Shown: positions 1 to 5,167, counted from the stretch's first letter. The stretch: 5,167 nt of DNA from Caldisericota bacterium (GCA_013151115.1 JAADIW010000047.1:1-5167), one strand, 5' to 3'. The notes: generated by a model not told the origin, from the sequence alone. Translations and numbers: made by a program.

Positions 1-1
1 G

Positions 2-658
2 CTCGCCCGCAAGCTCTTCTCGTGGCGGGCGGAGGTCCCGCGGGCGGTCTCCCCCCGGCTCCACCTCGAGCTCGAGATCCTGGCCCATTGTGGCGCGCCG
101 CCGCGGCCCGCCCCGGTGAAGGCCGGCGGGGGAAGGGGCGCGTCCGGCGACCCGGGCAGGAGCGATGCCGGGCCCGATAGCGGGGGCGTGGGGACCGCCG
201 AAGGCCCTCCCGAGACGCTGGCCCTCCCGGGGACGGGCCCCGCCGGGCTCTTCGGCGACGCCCCGGGGGAGGAGGATAAATCGGGCGAAGGCGACTCCGG
301 ACGTCCGGAGTCGGAACGGCCATCGCCCGATGAGTATGGATCGCCCTGGGACAAGCTCATCGCGGCGGCCCTGGCGGATCGGGTCTCGGTAGCGGCGTTT
401 CTCCTCCCGGCGGACGCCGAGTTCCACGACGGCGTCCTCACGCTGGTATACCCCCAGGGTTACCGGTTCCACTACGAGATGCTCCGGGAACCGGGGGTGA
501 GGGGCTATGTGGAGGATCTCGCGCGGAGGTTTTTCCGACCGCTCCTTTCGGTGCGGATAGAATATGCGGGCGAGGAGGAACGGAAATTATCCCTGGAGGA
601 AGGGGCGGAACTGCTAGCCCGCTATCTCGAGGGGAGGGTGGTGAGGGAGGAAGGATGA
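2..658 (+). CDS. dnaX: DNA polymerase III gamma/tau subunit, C-terminal part (5' end outside window)
   Basis: The frame is open from base 2 to the TGA at 656-658, giving 218 residues. Residues 1-31 (ending LHLELEILAHC) look like the last helices of the DnaX collar domain, with the family's prolyl-arginyl-leucine then LEL pattern. Residues about 32-115 are a linker rich in Gly, Pro, Glu and Asp. Residues 116-218 (from WDKLIAAALADRV) form a compact C-terminal domain like that of other tau subunits, where tau contacts the polymerase alpha subunit. DnaX is the ATP-driven clamp-loader subunit in the cytoplasmic replisome; its ATPase part lies upstream of the window. The order dnaX-ybaB-recR is a classical bacterial arrangement and supports the call. 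The stop overlaps the ybaB start (ATGA). A GTG at 116 could be misread as a start, but the homologous frame continues upstream of it. The linker holds a strong nested inverted repeat and a possible frameshift site, listed separately. Confidence 0.88.
   Translation, partial: LARKLFSWRAEVPRAVSPRLHLELEILAHCGAPPRPAPVKAGGGRGASGDPGRSDAGPDSGGVGTAEGPPETLALPGTGPAGLFGDAPGEEDKSGEGDSGRPESERPSPDEYGSPWDKLIAAALADRVSVAAFLLPADAEFHDGVLTLVYPQGYRFHYEMLREPGVRGYVEDLARRFFRPLLSVRIEYAGEEERKLSLEEGAELLARYLEGRVVREEG
262..279 (+). other. Candidate -1 frameshift heptamer with adjacent -1 stop in dnaX
   Basis: In the dnaX frame the codons read GCC CCG GGG GAG. Bases 262-268 therefore read C CCG GGG, which fits the X XXY YYZ slippery pattern in the correct phase. 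A one-base backward slip would add GGA GGA GGA and stop at TAA (277-279), making a gamma-like protein without the tau C-terminal domain. A stable stem begins at 280. A purine-rich Shine-Dalgarno-like stretch (AGGAGG, 270-275) lies between. The pattern is visible in the sequence; the function is inferred by analogy with E. coli dnaX, which uses an A-rich heptamer. I know of no precedent for this particular heptamer. Confidence 0.3.
280..331. repeat. Nested inverted repeat with perfect 22-base palindrome inside dnaX
   Basis: Bases 292-313 are a perfect palindrome (half-site CGACTCCGGAC). Around it, ATCGGGCGA at 280-288 is the exact reverse complement of TCGCCCGAT at 323-331. As RNA this folds into a 9-bp outer stem, an A-A mismatch (289/322), 2 bp (290-291 with 320-321), a 6-base bulge (314-319), and a 9-bp inner stem closed by an ACGT loop (301-304). 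It lies wholly in the low-complexity linker between DnaX domains, so the protein can tolerate it. No T run follows, so it does not look like an intrinsic terminator. It could be a frameshift stimulator, a protein-binding site or an inserted palindromic element. Confidence 0.85.
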
Positions 659-972
659 GGGGATTCGGGGACCTACGGAAACTCATGAAGGAGGCGCAGA
701 AGCTCCAGGAGGAGCTCGCCAAGCGCCGGGAGGAGCTCAGGGATACCAGGGTCGAAGCCACGGCGGGGGGCGGGGCGGTGGTGGCCGTGGTCAACGGCCA
801 CGGCGAGTTGCAGGCGGTGAAGATCGCTCGGGAAGCGGTTGACCCTGGGGACGTGGAGATGCTGGAGGACCTCATCGTCTCGGCGGTGCAGGAGGCACAG
901 CGGAAGGCACGCGAGCTCGTCCAGGAGGTGATGGGGGAGCTCACCGGGGGGCTCCCCGGCTTCCCCCCATGA
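655..972 (+). CDS. ybaB: YbaB/EbfC family nucleoid-associated DNA-binding protein
   Basis: This 105-residue protein matches the usual size and shape of the YbaB/EbfC family, a dimeric cytoplasmic protein that binds DNA and associates with the nucleoid. Residues 1-30 form a charged helix (RKLMKEAQKLQEEL) with heptad character. Residues 31-63 form the beta sheet, including the family's GGG, V.V.NG.GEL and V.I motifs. Residues 65-97 form a second long helix, and the end (GGLPGFPP) is the typical Gly-Pro tail. The start overlaps the dnaX stop and is preceded by GGGAGGAAGG at 645-654, so it has its own ribosome site as well as likely coupling to dnaX. It sits between dnaX and recR as in many bacteria, where the conserved linkage suggests a shared role in replication or repair. 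Confidence 0.95.
   Translation: MRGFGDLRKLMKEAQKLQEELAKRREELRDTRVEATAGGGAVVAVVNGHGELQAVKIAREAVDPGDVEMLEDLIVSAVQEAQRKARELVQEVMGELTGGLPGFPP
931..970 (+). promoter_or_regulatory. Possible RNA structure masking the recR start
   Basis: ATGGGGG (931-937) can pair with CCCCCAT (964-970), taking up the first two bases of the recR ATG at 969. Inside it, CCGGGG (944-949) pairs with CCCCGG (954-959) around a GGCT loop. An alternative stem joins GGGGAGC (934-940) to GCTCCCC (951-957). The bases just before the start (CGGCTTCCCCCC) contain no Shine-Dalgarno sequence. Ribosomes finishing ybaB would open the structure, so recR translation probably depends on re-initiation at the ATGA overlap. The pairing is visible; the coupling is inferred. 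Confidence 0.35.
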
Positions 973-1559
973 TCGGGCCGCTGGAGGAGCTGCTCCAGAC
1001 GTTGGTCCGGCTCCCCGGGATCGGGCGGCGTTCGGCGGAGCGTATCGCGTTTTTCCTCCTCAACCGCCCGGAGGAAGCGAAGAGGCTGGCCGAGGCCGTG
1101 GGCTCGCTCCACGGGAAGGTGAAACGTTGTCCCCGTTGTTTCAACCTATCGGAGGGCGGCCTCTGCCCGATATGCCGCGATCCGGGGCGTGACCGGGGGA
1201 CGATCTGTGTCGTGGCCCGGCCGTGGGAGATCATGAAGCTCGAGCGCACCGGGGAATATCGCGGCCTATACCACGTCCTCGGGGGGCTCATCTCCCCCGC
1301 CGAGGGGACCGGTCCCGAGGACCTGGCGATCGAGGCGCTGCTCCGGCGCGTACGGGAGGAGAGGATCGGGGAAGTGATCCTCGCCCTGGAGCCCAAGTTG
1401 GAGGGGGAACTCACCGCGATGCACCTGCTGGAACGCCTGAAACCCCTCGGGGTCAAGGTCTCCCAGATCGCCCAGGGCGTGCCGGTGGGGCGGGACCTGG
1501 AGGTGGCGGACGAGGTCACCCTGGGGAAGGCCCTGCGGGGGAGGATAGAACTCTCCTGA
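969..1559 (+). CDS. recR: Recombination mediator protein RecR
   Basis: RecR works with RecO (and RecF) to load RecA onto single-stranded DNA in recombinational gap repair; it forms a ring-shaped tetramer that can encircle DNA. The protein has 196 residues, the normal length. Residues about 1-50 contain the helix-hairpin-helix (LPGIGRRSAERIAFFLL). A four-cysteine zinc site follows: C54, C57, C66, C69 (C-x2-C-x8-C-x2-C). The Toprim domain spans about 77-170, with GLYHVLGG, EVILAL, the retained EGE (145-147) and the end motif DEVTLGKALRGR. Several residues that are nearly fixed in well-known RecR proteins differ here: CVVE is CVVA at residue 83, ATNPT is ALEPK, SRIA is SQIA, and PVGG is PVGR. 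The frame is intact. The start overlaps the ybaB stop and matches the family's usual N-terminus. The gene identity is certain; the altered Toprim is discussed as a finding. Confidence 0.97.
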   Translation: MIGPLEELLQTLVRLPGIGRRSAERIAFFLLNRPEEAKRLAEAVGSLHGKVKRCPRCFNLSEGGLCPICRDPGRDRGTICVVARPWEIMKLERTGEYRGLYHVLGGLISPAEGTGPEDLAIEALLRRVREERIGEVILALEPKLEGELTAMHLLERLKPLGVKVSQIAQGVPVGRDLEVADEVTLGKALRGRIELS

Positions 1560-1570
1560 TGGATGTCCGA

Positions 1571-1579
1571 GGAGGAGGT
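1571..1579 (+). promoter_or_regulatory. Strong ribosome binding site that fixes the hsp20 start
   Basis: GGAGGAGGT lies six bases before the ATG at 1586. An in-frame ATG at 1559, overlapping the recR stop as TGATG, would add nine residues (MDVRGGGER), but those codons are the ribosome site itself and no comparable site precedes 1559. The downstream start is therefore preferred. Confidence 0.8.
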
Positions 1580-1585
1580 GAGCGT

Positions 1586-2044
1586 ATGGAGTGGTGGGAT
1601 GAGGAGGAATGGCACCTCGGATGGCGGAGGCCCTTTGGTTTCTTCATGCGATTGGGGCGGACCCTCCGGGACCTGGAAGAACTCTTCTCCCGGTGGGAAG
1701 AGTTCGGCTTGGGCCCGGGGCGGACCGATATCTACATCAAGGACCGGACGTTGGTGATCGAGACGGAGCTCCCCGGGGTGCGGAAGGAGGATATCCGCGT
1801 CCAGGTGGAAGGGGATAAGCTCATCGTCTCCGGAGAGGTCCACCGCGCCGAGGAGGTGCGGGAGGAGAACTACATCCGCATGGGCCGCCGCTACGGGGCC
1901 TTCCGCCGGGTCTTCCCCCTCCCGGAGGAGGTGGAGGATCCCGGCAAGATAAAGGCGAGGTTTGAAAACGGGGTGTTGCGGATCGAGGTGCCGCTCCGGC
2001 GCCCGCCGGAGCGGGGCGGCGTAACCGACATACCGGTGGAATGA
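1586..2044 (+). CDS. Hsp20/alpha-crystallin family small heat-shock protein
   Basis: Small heat-shock proteins are ATP-independent holdase chaperones that form large cytoplasmic oligomers and hold unfolding proteins for refolding by others. This one has 152 residues, typical for the family. The N-terminal arm (1-45) is rich in Trp, Phe and acidic residues. The alpha-crystallin domain spans about 46-138, with ETELPGVRKEDI (59-70), a GAFRRVFPLPEEV segment (104-116) and the signature ARFENGVLRIEVP (124-136). The C-terminal tail ends with the IPV form of the I-x-I/V motif (149-151), which docks onto neighbouring subunits. It starts 26 bases after the recR stop and is followed 13 bases later by a membrane protease gene. 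No heat-shock promoter or hairpin thermosensor is evident in the short gap, so it is probably co-transcribed with recR, an unusual place for this gene. I cannot tell which paralogue it is, so I give no symbol. Confidence 0.96.
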   Translation: MEWWDEEEWHLGWRRPFGFFMRLGRTLRDLEELFSRWEEFGLGPGRTDIYIKDRTLVIETELPGVRKEDIRVQVEGDKLIVSGEVHRAEEVREENYIRMGRRYGAFRRVFPLPEEVEDPGKIKARFENGVLRIEVPLRRPPERGGVTDIPVE

Positions 2045-2057
2045 GGGAGGGAGCGGG

Positions 2058-2894
2058 ATGTTTTCCTTATGGGACATCTTCTGGATCTTCTTCCTGATCG
2101 CTGCGTTACAACCTTACCTGCAGCGACGTTACCTTGAATCCCAACGCCAAGGGCTGATCGCTCGGATCGAGAGGAAGCGTGGGTCCCGGGTCATCCTCCT
2201 CGTGCACCGGCAGGAGACCATGGGGCTTTTGGGTTTCCCCATCATGCGTTACATCAACATCGAGGATTCCGAGGAGGTCATCCGGGCGATCCACCTCACC
2301 GACAAGGATGTGCCCCTGGACCTCGTCCTCCACACCCCGGGCGGGTTATCCCTGGCGGCGCTCCAGATCGCGTGGGCCCTCAAGCGCCACCCGGCCAAGG
2401 TGACGGTGTTCGTGCCGCACTACGCCATGTCCGGGGGCACGTTGATCGCCCTGGCGGCCGACGAGATCGTGATGTGTGAGCACGCGGTGCTGGGGCCGGT
2501 GGATCCCCAGCTGGGGCAGTACCCCGCCCCCTCCATCCTCCGCCTCCTGGAACGGAAACCCGCGGACAAGGTGGACGACGAGACGTTGATCCTCGCCGAC
2601 ATCGCCGAGAAGGCCGTCGCCCAGATGCGGGACGCGGTGAAGGGATTGCTGAGCGATAGGTTCCCGCCGGAAAAGGCCGAGGAGATCGCCCGGGCCCTCA
2701 CCGAGGGCCGCTGGACCCATGACCATCCCATCACCTACGAGGACGCGAGGGCCATGGGCCTCCCCGTATCGAACGAGATGCCCGAGGAGGTCCTCCAGCT
2801 CATGTCGCTTTACAAACAGCCGGTGCGCATGACGCCCTCGGTGGAATACCTCCCCGTCCCCCACCGGGCGCCGGGCCGCGCCGAGGGGGGCTGA
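2058..2894 (+). CDS. SDH-family Clp-fold (ClpP-class) serine protease, membrane-anchored
   Basis: The 278-residue protein matches the SDH/ClpP-class family (Pfam SDH_sah, formerly DUF114), related in fold to ClpP and SppA. Residues about 4-19 (LWDIFWIFFLIAALQP) are a single hydrophobic segment, followed by a basic stretch (RRYLESQRQGLIARIERKR), which suggests an N-terminal anchor. The Clp-like core begins near residue 44. Key motifs are HTPGG (91-95), which would help form the oxyanion hole, and HYAMSGGT (121-128), where S125 is the likely nucleophile. They are followed by GPVDPQLG (146-153) and GRWTHDHPITYEDARAMGL (217-235), which corresponds to the GR...A...GL segment of SppA-like enzymes. 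The general base is not clear by eye. The substrate is unknown; membrane protein or signal-peptide turnover is plausible by analogy. GGGAGGGAG at 2045-2053 is the ribosome site. It follows hsp20 by 13 bases, suggesting a joint quality-control role, and it ends 8 bases from the convergent cvpA-like gene. Confidence 0.92.
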   Translation: MFSLWDIFWIFFLIAALQPYLQRRYLESQRQGLIARIERKRGSRVILLVHRQETMGLLGFPIMRYINIEDSEEVIRAIHLTDKDVPLDLVLHTPGGLSLAALQIAWALKRHPAKVTVFVPHYAMSGGTLIALAADEIVMCEHAVLGPVDPQLGQYPAPSILRLLERKPADKVDDETLILADIAEKAVAQMRDAVKGLLSDRFPPEKAEEIARALTEGRWTHDHPITYEDARAMGLPVSNEMPEEVLQLMSLYKQPVRMTPSVEYLPVPHRAPGRAEGG

Positions 2895-2902
2895 GCCGCG
2901 GG

Positions 2903-3385
2903 TCAATCGCCGGGGATGAGGCCCCGGAATTCCCGGGGGAGGAGGTTCAGTACGAGGGGGAAGTTTTCCACGAGGAACCTGGCGAGCGGCGAGCCCTGGA
3001 CCGTGGCGCCAGCCTCGGGGAAGAACCTGAGCACGCCGGTCAGCGCCGCCCCGGCGATCACCCCGCCCACGATCAGGCCCAGCGCCCCTCCACCCAGGTA
3101 ATCCACCCATCCCAGGGCCGCCCAGTGGAGGAGCCGGTGCAGGATCTTCCCCGCGATAACGGCCAGGACGAACACGCCCACGAACACGGCCACGAAGGCG
3201 ATTATCCCGGCTACCTTGTCGTCGCCGAGGGGGATCCTCCCGGCGAGTTCCCGGTAGTACGCCCCGGCGATGGCCACCCCCGCCACGATCCCGCCGAGAC
3301 CGAACACGGTGCGGATGAGGCCGTATCGCACCCCCCACAGGAGGCTCAACGCCAGCCAGACCCCGATCGCGATGTCGAGCCACAT
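2903..3385 (-). CDS. CvpA family membrane protein
   Basis: This 160-residue protein has the CvpA-family layout: an N-terminal WLDIAIGVWLALSLLWGVRYG segment (about 2-22), then hydrophobic segments at about 26-42, 57-79 and 98-119, and a short soluble tail rich in Phe and Leu. The D4...G18 x3 G22 pattern (D in the first membrane segment followed by a Gly pair), the AFVAVFVGVFVLAVIAGK third segment and the G-rich fourth segment are typical. CvpA in E. coli was named for colicin V production and is linked to envelope stress tolerance; the molecular activity is not known. On the minus strand AAGGGG (3391-3396) lies five bases before the ATG, with GGAGAGG a little further up. The gene is convergent with the protease gene, with an 8-base gap, and divergent from the peptidase gene. 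Family assignment is by pattern only, and another small four-helix membrane family is possible. Confidence 0.82.
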   Translation of the reverse strand: MWLDIAIGVWLALSLLWGVRYGLIRTVFGLGGIVAGVAIAGAYYRELAGRIPLGDDKVAGIIAFVAVFVGVFVLAVIAGKILHRLLHWAALGWVDYLGGGALGLIVGGVIAGAALTGVLRFFPEAGATVQGSPLARFLVENFPLVLNLLPREFRGLIPGD

Positions 3386-3479
3386 ATCAACCCCTTTCCT
3401 CTCCTAACTTAAGCCCCCGTGTTTTGTGCCGCAAGGGAAAAGGTGGAAAATCGTCGAAACAACTAGCGAGGAGGAGGAC
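3386..3479. promoter_or_regulatory. Divergent intergenic region, likely promoters for cvpA-like and M42 genes
   Basis: This is the longest gap without a gene in the window, and it is clearly richer in A and T than its surroundings (AACTTAAG at 3406-3413, TTTTGTG, GGAAAATCG). The two flanking genes point away from each other, so each needs a promoter here. Only weak matches are visible: TTGTGC (3424-3429) with GAAAAT (3446-3451) at 16 bases for the plus strand, and TTGCGG (complement of 3429-3434) with TAAGTT (complement of 3406-3411) at 17 bases for the minus strand. The presence of promoters is likely from layout, but the exact boxes are uncertain. No clear operator repeat is seen. Confidence 0.4.
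3468..3478 (+). promoter_or_regulatory. Ribosome binding site fixing the M42 peptidase start
   Basis: A GAGGAGGAGGA run ends one base before the ATG at 3480; the AGGAGG copy at 3469-3474 has a five-base spacing. An in-frame GTG at 3426 would add 18 residues encoded by the intergenic region and by this site, with no homology to the family, so the ATG is preferred. Confidence 0.75.
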
Positions 3480-4535
3480 ATGCACGGAGGCCGGAGGGAA
3501 TTCCTCTTCACGTACCTTTCCGCCATAAGCCCATCGGGATTCGAGGAGGAGGCGGCCCGGGTCTGGCGCCGGGAGGCGGAGCGATTCGCTGAACGCGTGT
3601 GGGTCGATCTGCACGGGAACTCCTTCGCCGTGATCAACGAGGGGAAGGAACCCCGGATCATGCTCGCCGGCCATACCGACGAGATCGGGTTCATGATCAC
3701 CCACATCGACGAGAAGGGCTACCTCTACTTCCGGGGCATCGGCGGTTGGGACCCCAAAGTCCTCCCCGGTCAGCGCGTTTGGATCAAGACCCGGGGGGGA
3801 CGGGTGCTGGGGGTGATCGGGCGGAAGCCGATCCACCTCCTGCAAGATGAGGAGCGAAAGAAGGTGGTCCGGTTCGAGGACCTGTGGATAGACATCGGCG
3901 CCGAGGACAGGGCGGAGGCGAAGAAACGCGTCTCCATAGGCGATCCCGCGGTGCTCGCTTATGAACCGGAAGTATTGGCGGGCGATCTCGTCGTCTCCCG
4001 GGGGATCGACGACAAGATCGGCGCGTTCGTGGTGTTGGAGGCCCTGAGGATCCTTAGGGACGGGGCGGTGTACGCCGTGGCCACGGTCCAGGAAGAGCTC
4101 GGGCTGCGGGGCGCCCGCACCAGCGCTTTCGGGATAGATCCCAAGGTGGGGATCGCGGTGGACGTGACCTTCTCCACCGACAATCCCGGGACCGAGGGCG
4201 AGAAGAGGAAGCTGGGGGAGATAAAGCTCGGCGGGGGCCCGGTGATCGCGCGGGGGGCCAACGTGAACCCCAAACTGTTCGAGCTCCTGGTGGAGACCGC
4301 GGAAGCGGAGGGGATCCCCTATCAGATCGAGGCCGCGCCGGGGGCCACGGGCACGGACGCCAACGCCATGCAGCTCACCCGTGCCGGGGTGGCCACGGCC
4401 CTGGTCTCGATCCCCAACCGCTACATGCACTCGCCGTGCGAGGTCGTCTCCCTCGCGGATCTGGAGAACGCGGCGGCGCTCATCGCCCACGCGGTGGCCC
4501 GCATCGACGCCGACACCGATCTACTCCCCCGCTGA
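3480..4535 (+). CDS. M42 family metallopeptidase (glutamyl aminopeptidase / endoglucanase-like, TET type)
   Basis: M42 enzymes are cytoplasmic two-metal aminopeptidases that form 12-subunit tetrahedral shells (TET) and trim peptides released by larger proteases. The protein has 351 residues, the standard family length. Metal and catalytic residues are all present: H65 and D67 in GHTDEIG, D177 in GIDDKIG (175-181), E205-E206 in VQEELGLRGA, D228 in IAVDVTFSTD, and H317 in NRYMHSP. The insert between about 72 and 165 carries the beta-barrel dimerisation domain, with the usual GGWDPKVLPGQRV and VLGVIGRKP segments. The C-terminal GATGTDANAMQLTRAGV is also typical. The gene is monocistronic or first in a transcript, divergent from the cvpA-like gene. 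Its last 15 bases overlap the opposite-strand metallophosphatase gene. Such proteins are often labelled endoglucanase or CelM in databases, but peptidase activity is the better-supported function. The exact residue preference (acidic, Lys or Leu) cannot be read from the motifs. Confidence 0.97.
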   Translation: MHGGRREFLFTYLSAISPSGFEEEAARVWRREAERFAERVWVDLHGNSFAVINEGKEPRIMLAGHTDEIGFMITHIDEKGYLYFRGIGGWDPKVLPGQRVWIKTRGGRVLGVIGRKPIHLLQDEERKKVVRFEDLWIDIGAEDRAEAKKRVSIGDPAVLAYEPEVLAGDLVVSRGIDDKIGAFVVLEALRILRDGAVYAVATVQEELGLRGARTSAFGIDPKVGIAVDVTFSTDNPGTEGEKRKLGEIKLGGGPVIARGANVNPKLFELLVETAEAEGIPYQIEAAPGATGTDANAMQLTRAGVATALVSIPNRYMHSPCEVVSLADLENAAALIAHAVARIDADTDLLPR

Positions 4536-5167
4536 GCCGAGGAGGAAGAGGAGCGCGATGATCACCACGGGGAGGAGCGACCCGATCCCAGTGTGTGCTT
4601 CCCTCCCCGTGCGGATGAGTTCGTAATCCACGAGGCCCTCGGGCCCCAACCTGGCGATCCCCACCGCCTGGGCCCGGTGGCCCGCCTCCACGATGGGGAC
4701 CGTCCCCGCCCATACCGGCCGTTCCAGGAAGAGGTGGTCGTGGCCGAGCACGAGGAGATCGCACCCGGGAACCGCCGCGGCGAGCTCCATCGCGTCCCGG
4801 AGCCCCATGTGGGCCAGGACGATCAGGAGGTCGTGCTCCGGTGCCCGCGCCAGGGCCGCCCGGGCCGTGGCCACGGGATCGAGGACCTCCGCCCTCGGCC
4901 ACAGTGGATAGGGGAAGTAGACGTCCCGCTTCGGTCCGATGAAACCGAGGATGAGGATCCGCAGGCCCTTCCGCTCCACCACCGTCCAGCGCGCGATCCC
5001 CGGGATCCCCCGCACGTTGGTCCCCAGCACCGGAAAAGCCGTTCCGGATAAGACCTCGCTGAGGGCGGGGCCGAGGTAAGCGTCGTGGTTCCCCAGCACC
5101 TTGGCATCGTAGCCCATCGCCTCCATCCAGGCGGTGATACCCTCCGCGGGGGCGAGGCCGGTGAGAC
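4521..5167 (-). CDS. 5'-nucleotidase-like metallophosphatase with C-terminal membrane segment (N-terminal part outside window)
   Basis: The minus-strand frame enters from the right edge (first full codon 5165-5163, LTGLAPAEG) and ends at TAG 4523-4521, giving 214 visible residues. It belongs to the calcineurin-like metallophosphatases near UshA/5'-nucleotidase: YDAKVLGNHD (GNHD at about 25-28), LIVLAHMG (His at 119) and VLGHDH (141-144), all of which supply metal ligands. The first two metal-binding motifs (DxH, GDxx) would lie beyond the window. The family hydrolyses phosphoesters such as nucleotides, usually outside the membrane. Only about 70 residues follow GHDH, so the separate C-terminal substrate-binding domain of UshA is missing. 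Instead the protein ends with GIGSLLPVVIIALLFLL (about 193-209), a likely membrane anchor. An ATG at 5126 is internal: GNHD-containing homology continues upstream of it. The 3' end overlaps the convergent M42 gene by 15 bases. The substrate is unknown. Confidence 0.85.
   Translation of the reverse strand, partial: LTGLAPAEGITAWMEAMGYDAKVLGNHDAYLGPALSEVLSGTAFPVLGTNVRGIPGIARWTVVERKGLRILILGFIGPKRDVYFPYPLWPRAEVLDPVATARAALARAPEHDLLIVLAHMGLRDAMELAAAVPGCDLLVLGHDHLFLERPVWAGTVPIVEAGHRAQAVGIARLGPEGLVDYELIRTGREAHTGIGSLLPVVIIALLFLLGSAGE

Noticed and set aside
116..658. A separate 180-residue protein starting at GTG 116
   Set aside because: The same frame is open to the left edge and encodes DnaX-like helices there. 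No ribosome site precedes the GTG.
1826..1837. Short palindrome TCTCCGGAGA in hsp20, resembling the core of the dnaX palindrome
   Set aside because: Only the CTCCGGAG core is shared; the flanks differ and no outer arms are present, so it is not a second copy of the element.
941..2077. 378-codon minus-strand open frame antisense to recR and hsp20
   Set aside because: It is opposite two certain genes, has low-complexity composition, and shows no motif.
2910..2938. Hairpins just after the protease gene (CCGGGG/CCCCGG at 2910-2915/2922-2927, and CCCCGGAATTCCCGGGG at 2922-2938) as a terminator
   Set aside because: They lie inside the C-terminal codons of the opposite gene, the two compete for the same bases, and neither has a following T run. 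Such short GC stems are common at this base composition.
2346..3383. Long minus-strand open frame of 345 codons across the protease and CvpA-like genes
   Set aside because: Its translation is dominated by Arg, Gly, Pro and His in no recognisable fold, and it is a shadow of high-GC coding on the other frames. The CvpA-like frame in the same place has clear membrane segments.
3387..4490. 367-codon minus-strand open frame antisense to the M42 peptidase
   Set aside because: The plus strand encodes a complete, motif-perfect M42 enzyme. The antisense product is Pro/His/Asp-rich and has no family features, as expected from GC bias.

Overview
The window looks like chromosomal sequence from a very GC-rich bacterium. 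Eight protein genes fill almost all of it. The dnaX-ybaB-recR block is a bacterial hallmark. The GGAGG-type ribosome sites and stop/start overlaps fit a compact genome. An SDH-type Clp-fold protease, an M42 aminopeptidase and Hsp20 are all common in thermophiles and deep-branching phyla (for example Bipolaricaulota or Deinococcota), but that placement is a guess. No mobile element, CRISPR array, tRNA or rRNA is visible.

Left block (2-2894, plus strand): a tightly packed run, probably one operon. It starts with the 3' part of dnaX (clamp loader tau subunit), then ybaB/ebfC (nucleoid-associated protein), recR (recombination mediator), an Hsp20 small heat-shock protein, and a membrane-anchored SDH/ClpP-class serine protease. 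The first three genes overlap by ATGA, and the last gap is only 13 bases. Replication, nucleoid and repair functions are thus joined to protein quality control.

Middle (2903-3479): a CvpA-family membrane protein gene on the minus strand, convergent with the protease gene, followed by a relatively AT-rich divergent intergenic stretch (3386-3479) that probably holds promoters for cvpA and for the next gene.

Right block (3480-5167): a complete M42 aminopeptidase on the plus strand. Its last 15 bases overlap the 3' end of a minus-strand 5'-nucleotidase-like metallophosphatase, which runs off the window and ends in a predicted membrane segment.

The most unusual sequence is inside the dnaX linker. 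A perfect 22-base palindrome is nested in a second inverted repeat (280-331). Just upstream, in the right phase, is a C CCG GGG heptamer, and the -1 frame meets a TAA immediately before the stem. This layout resembles the E. coli dnaX frameshift signal that makes the short gamma subunit, though with a different slip sequence. A second point is that RecR has changes at several normally near-invariant Toprim residues, including loss of the usual glutamate.
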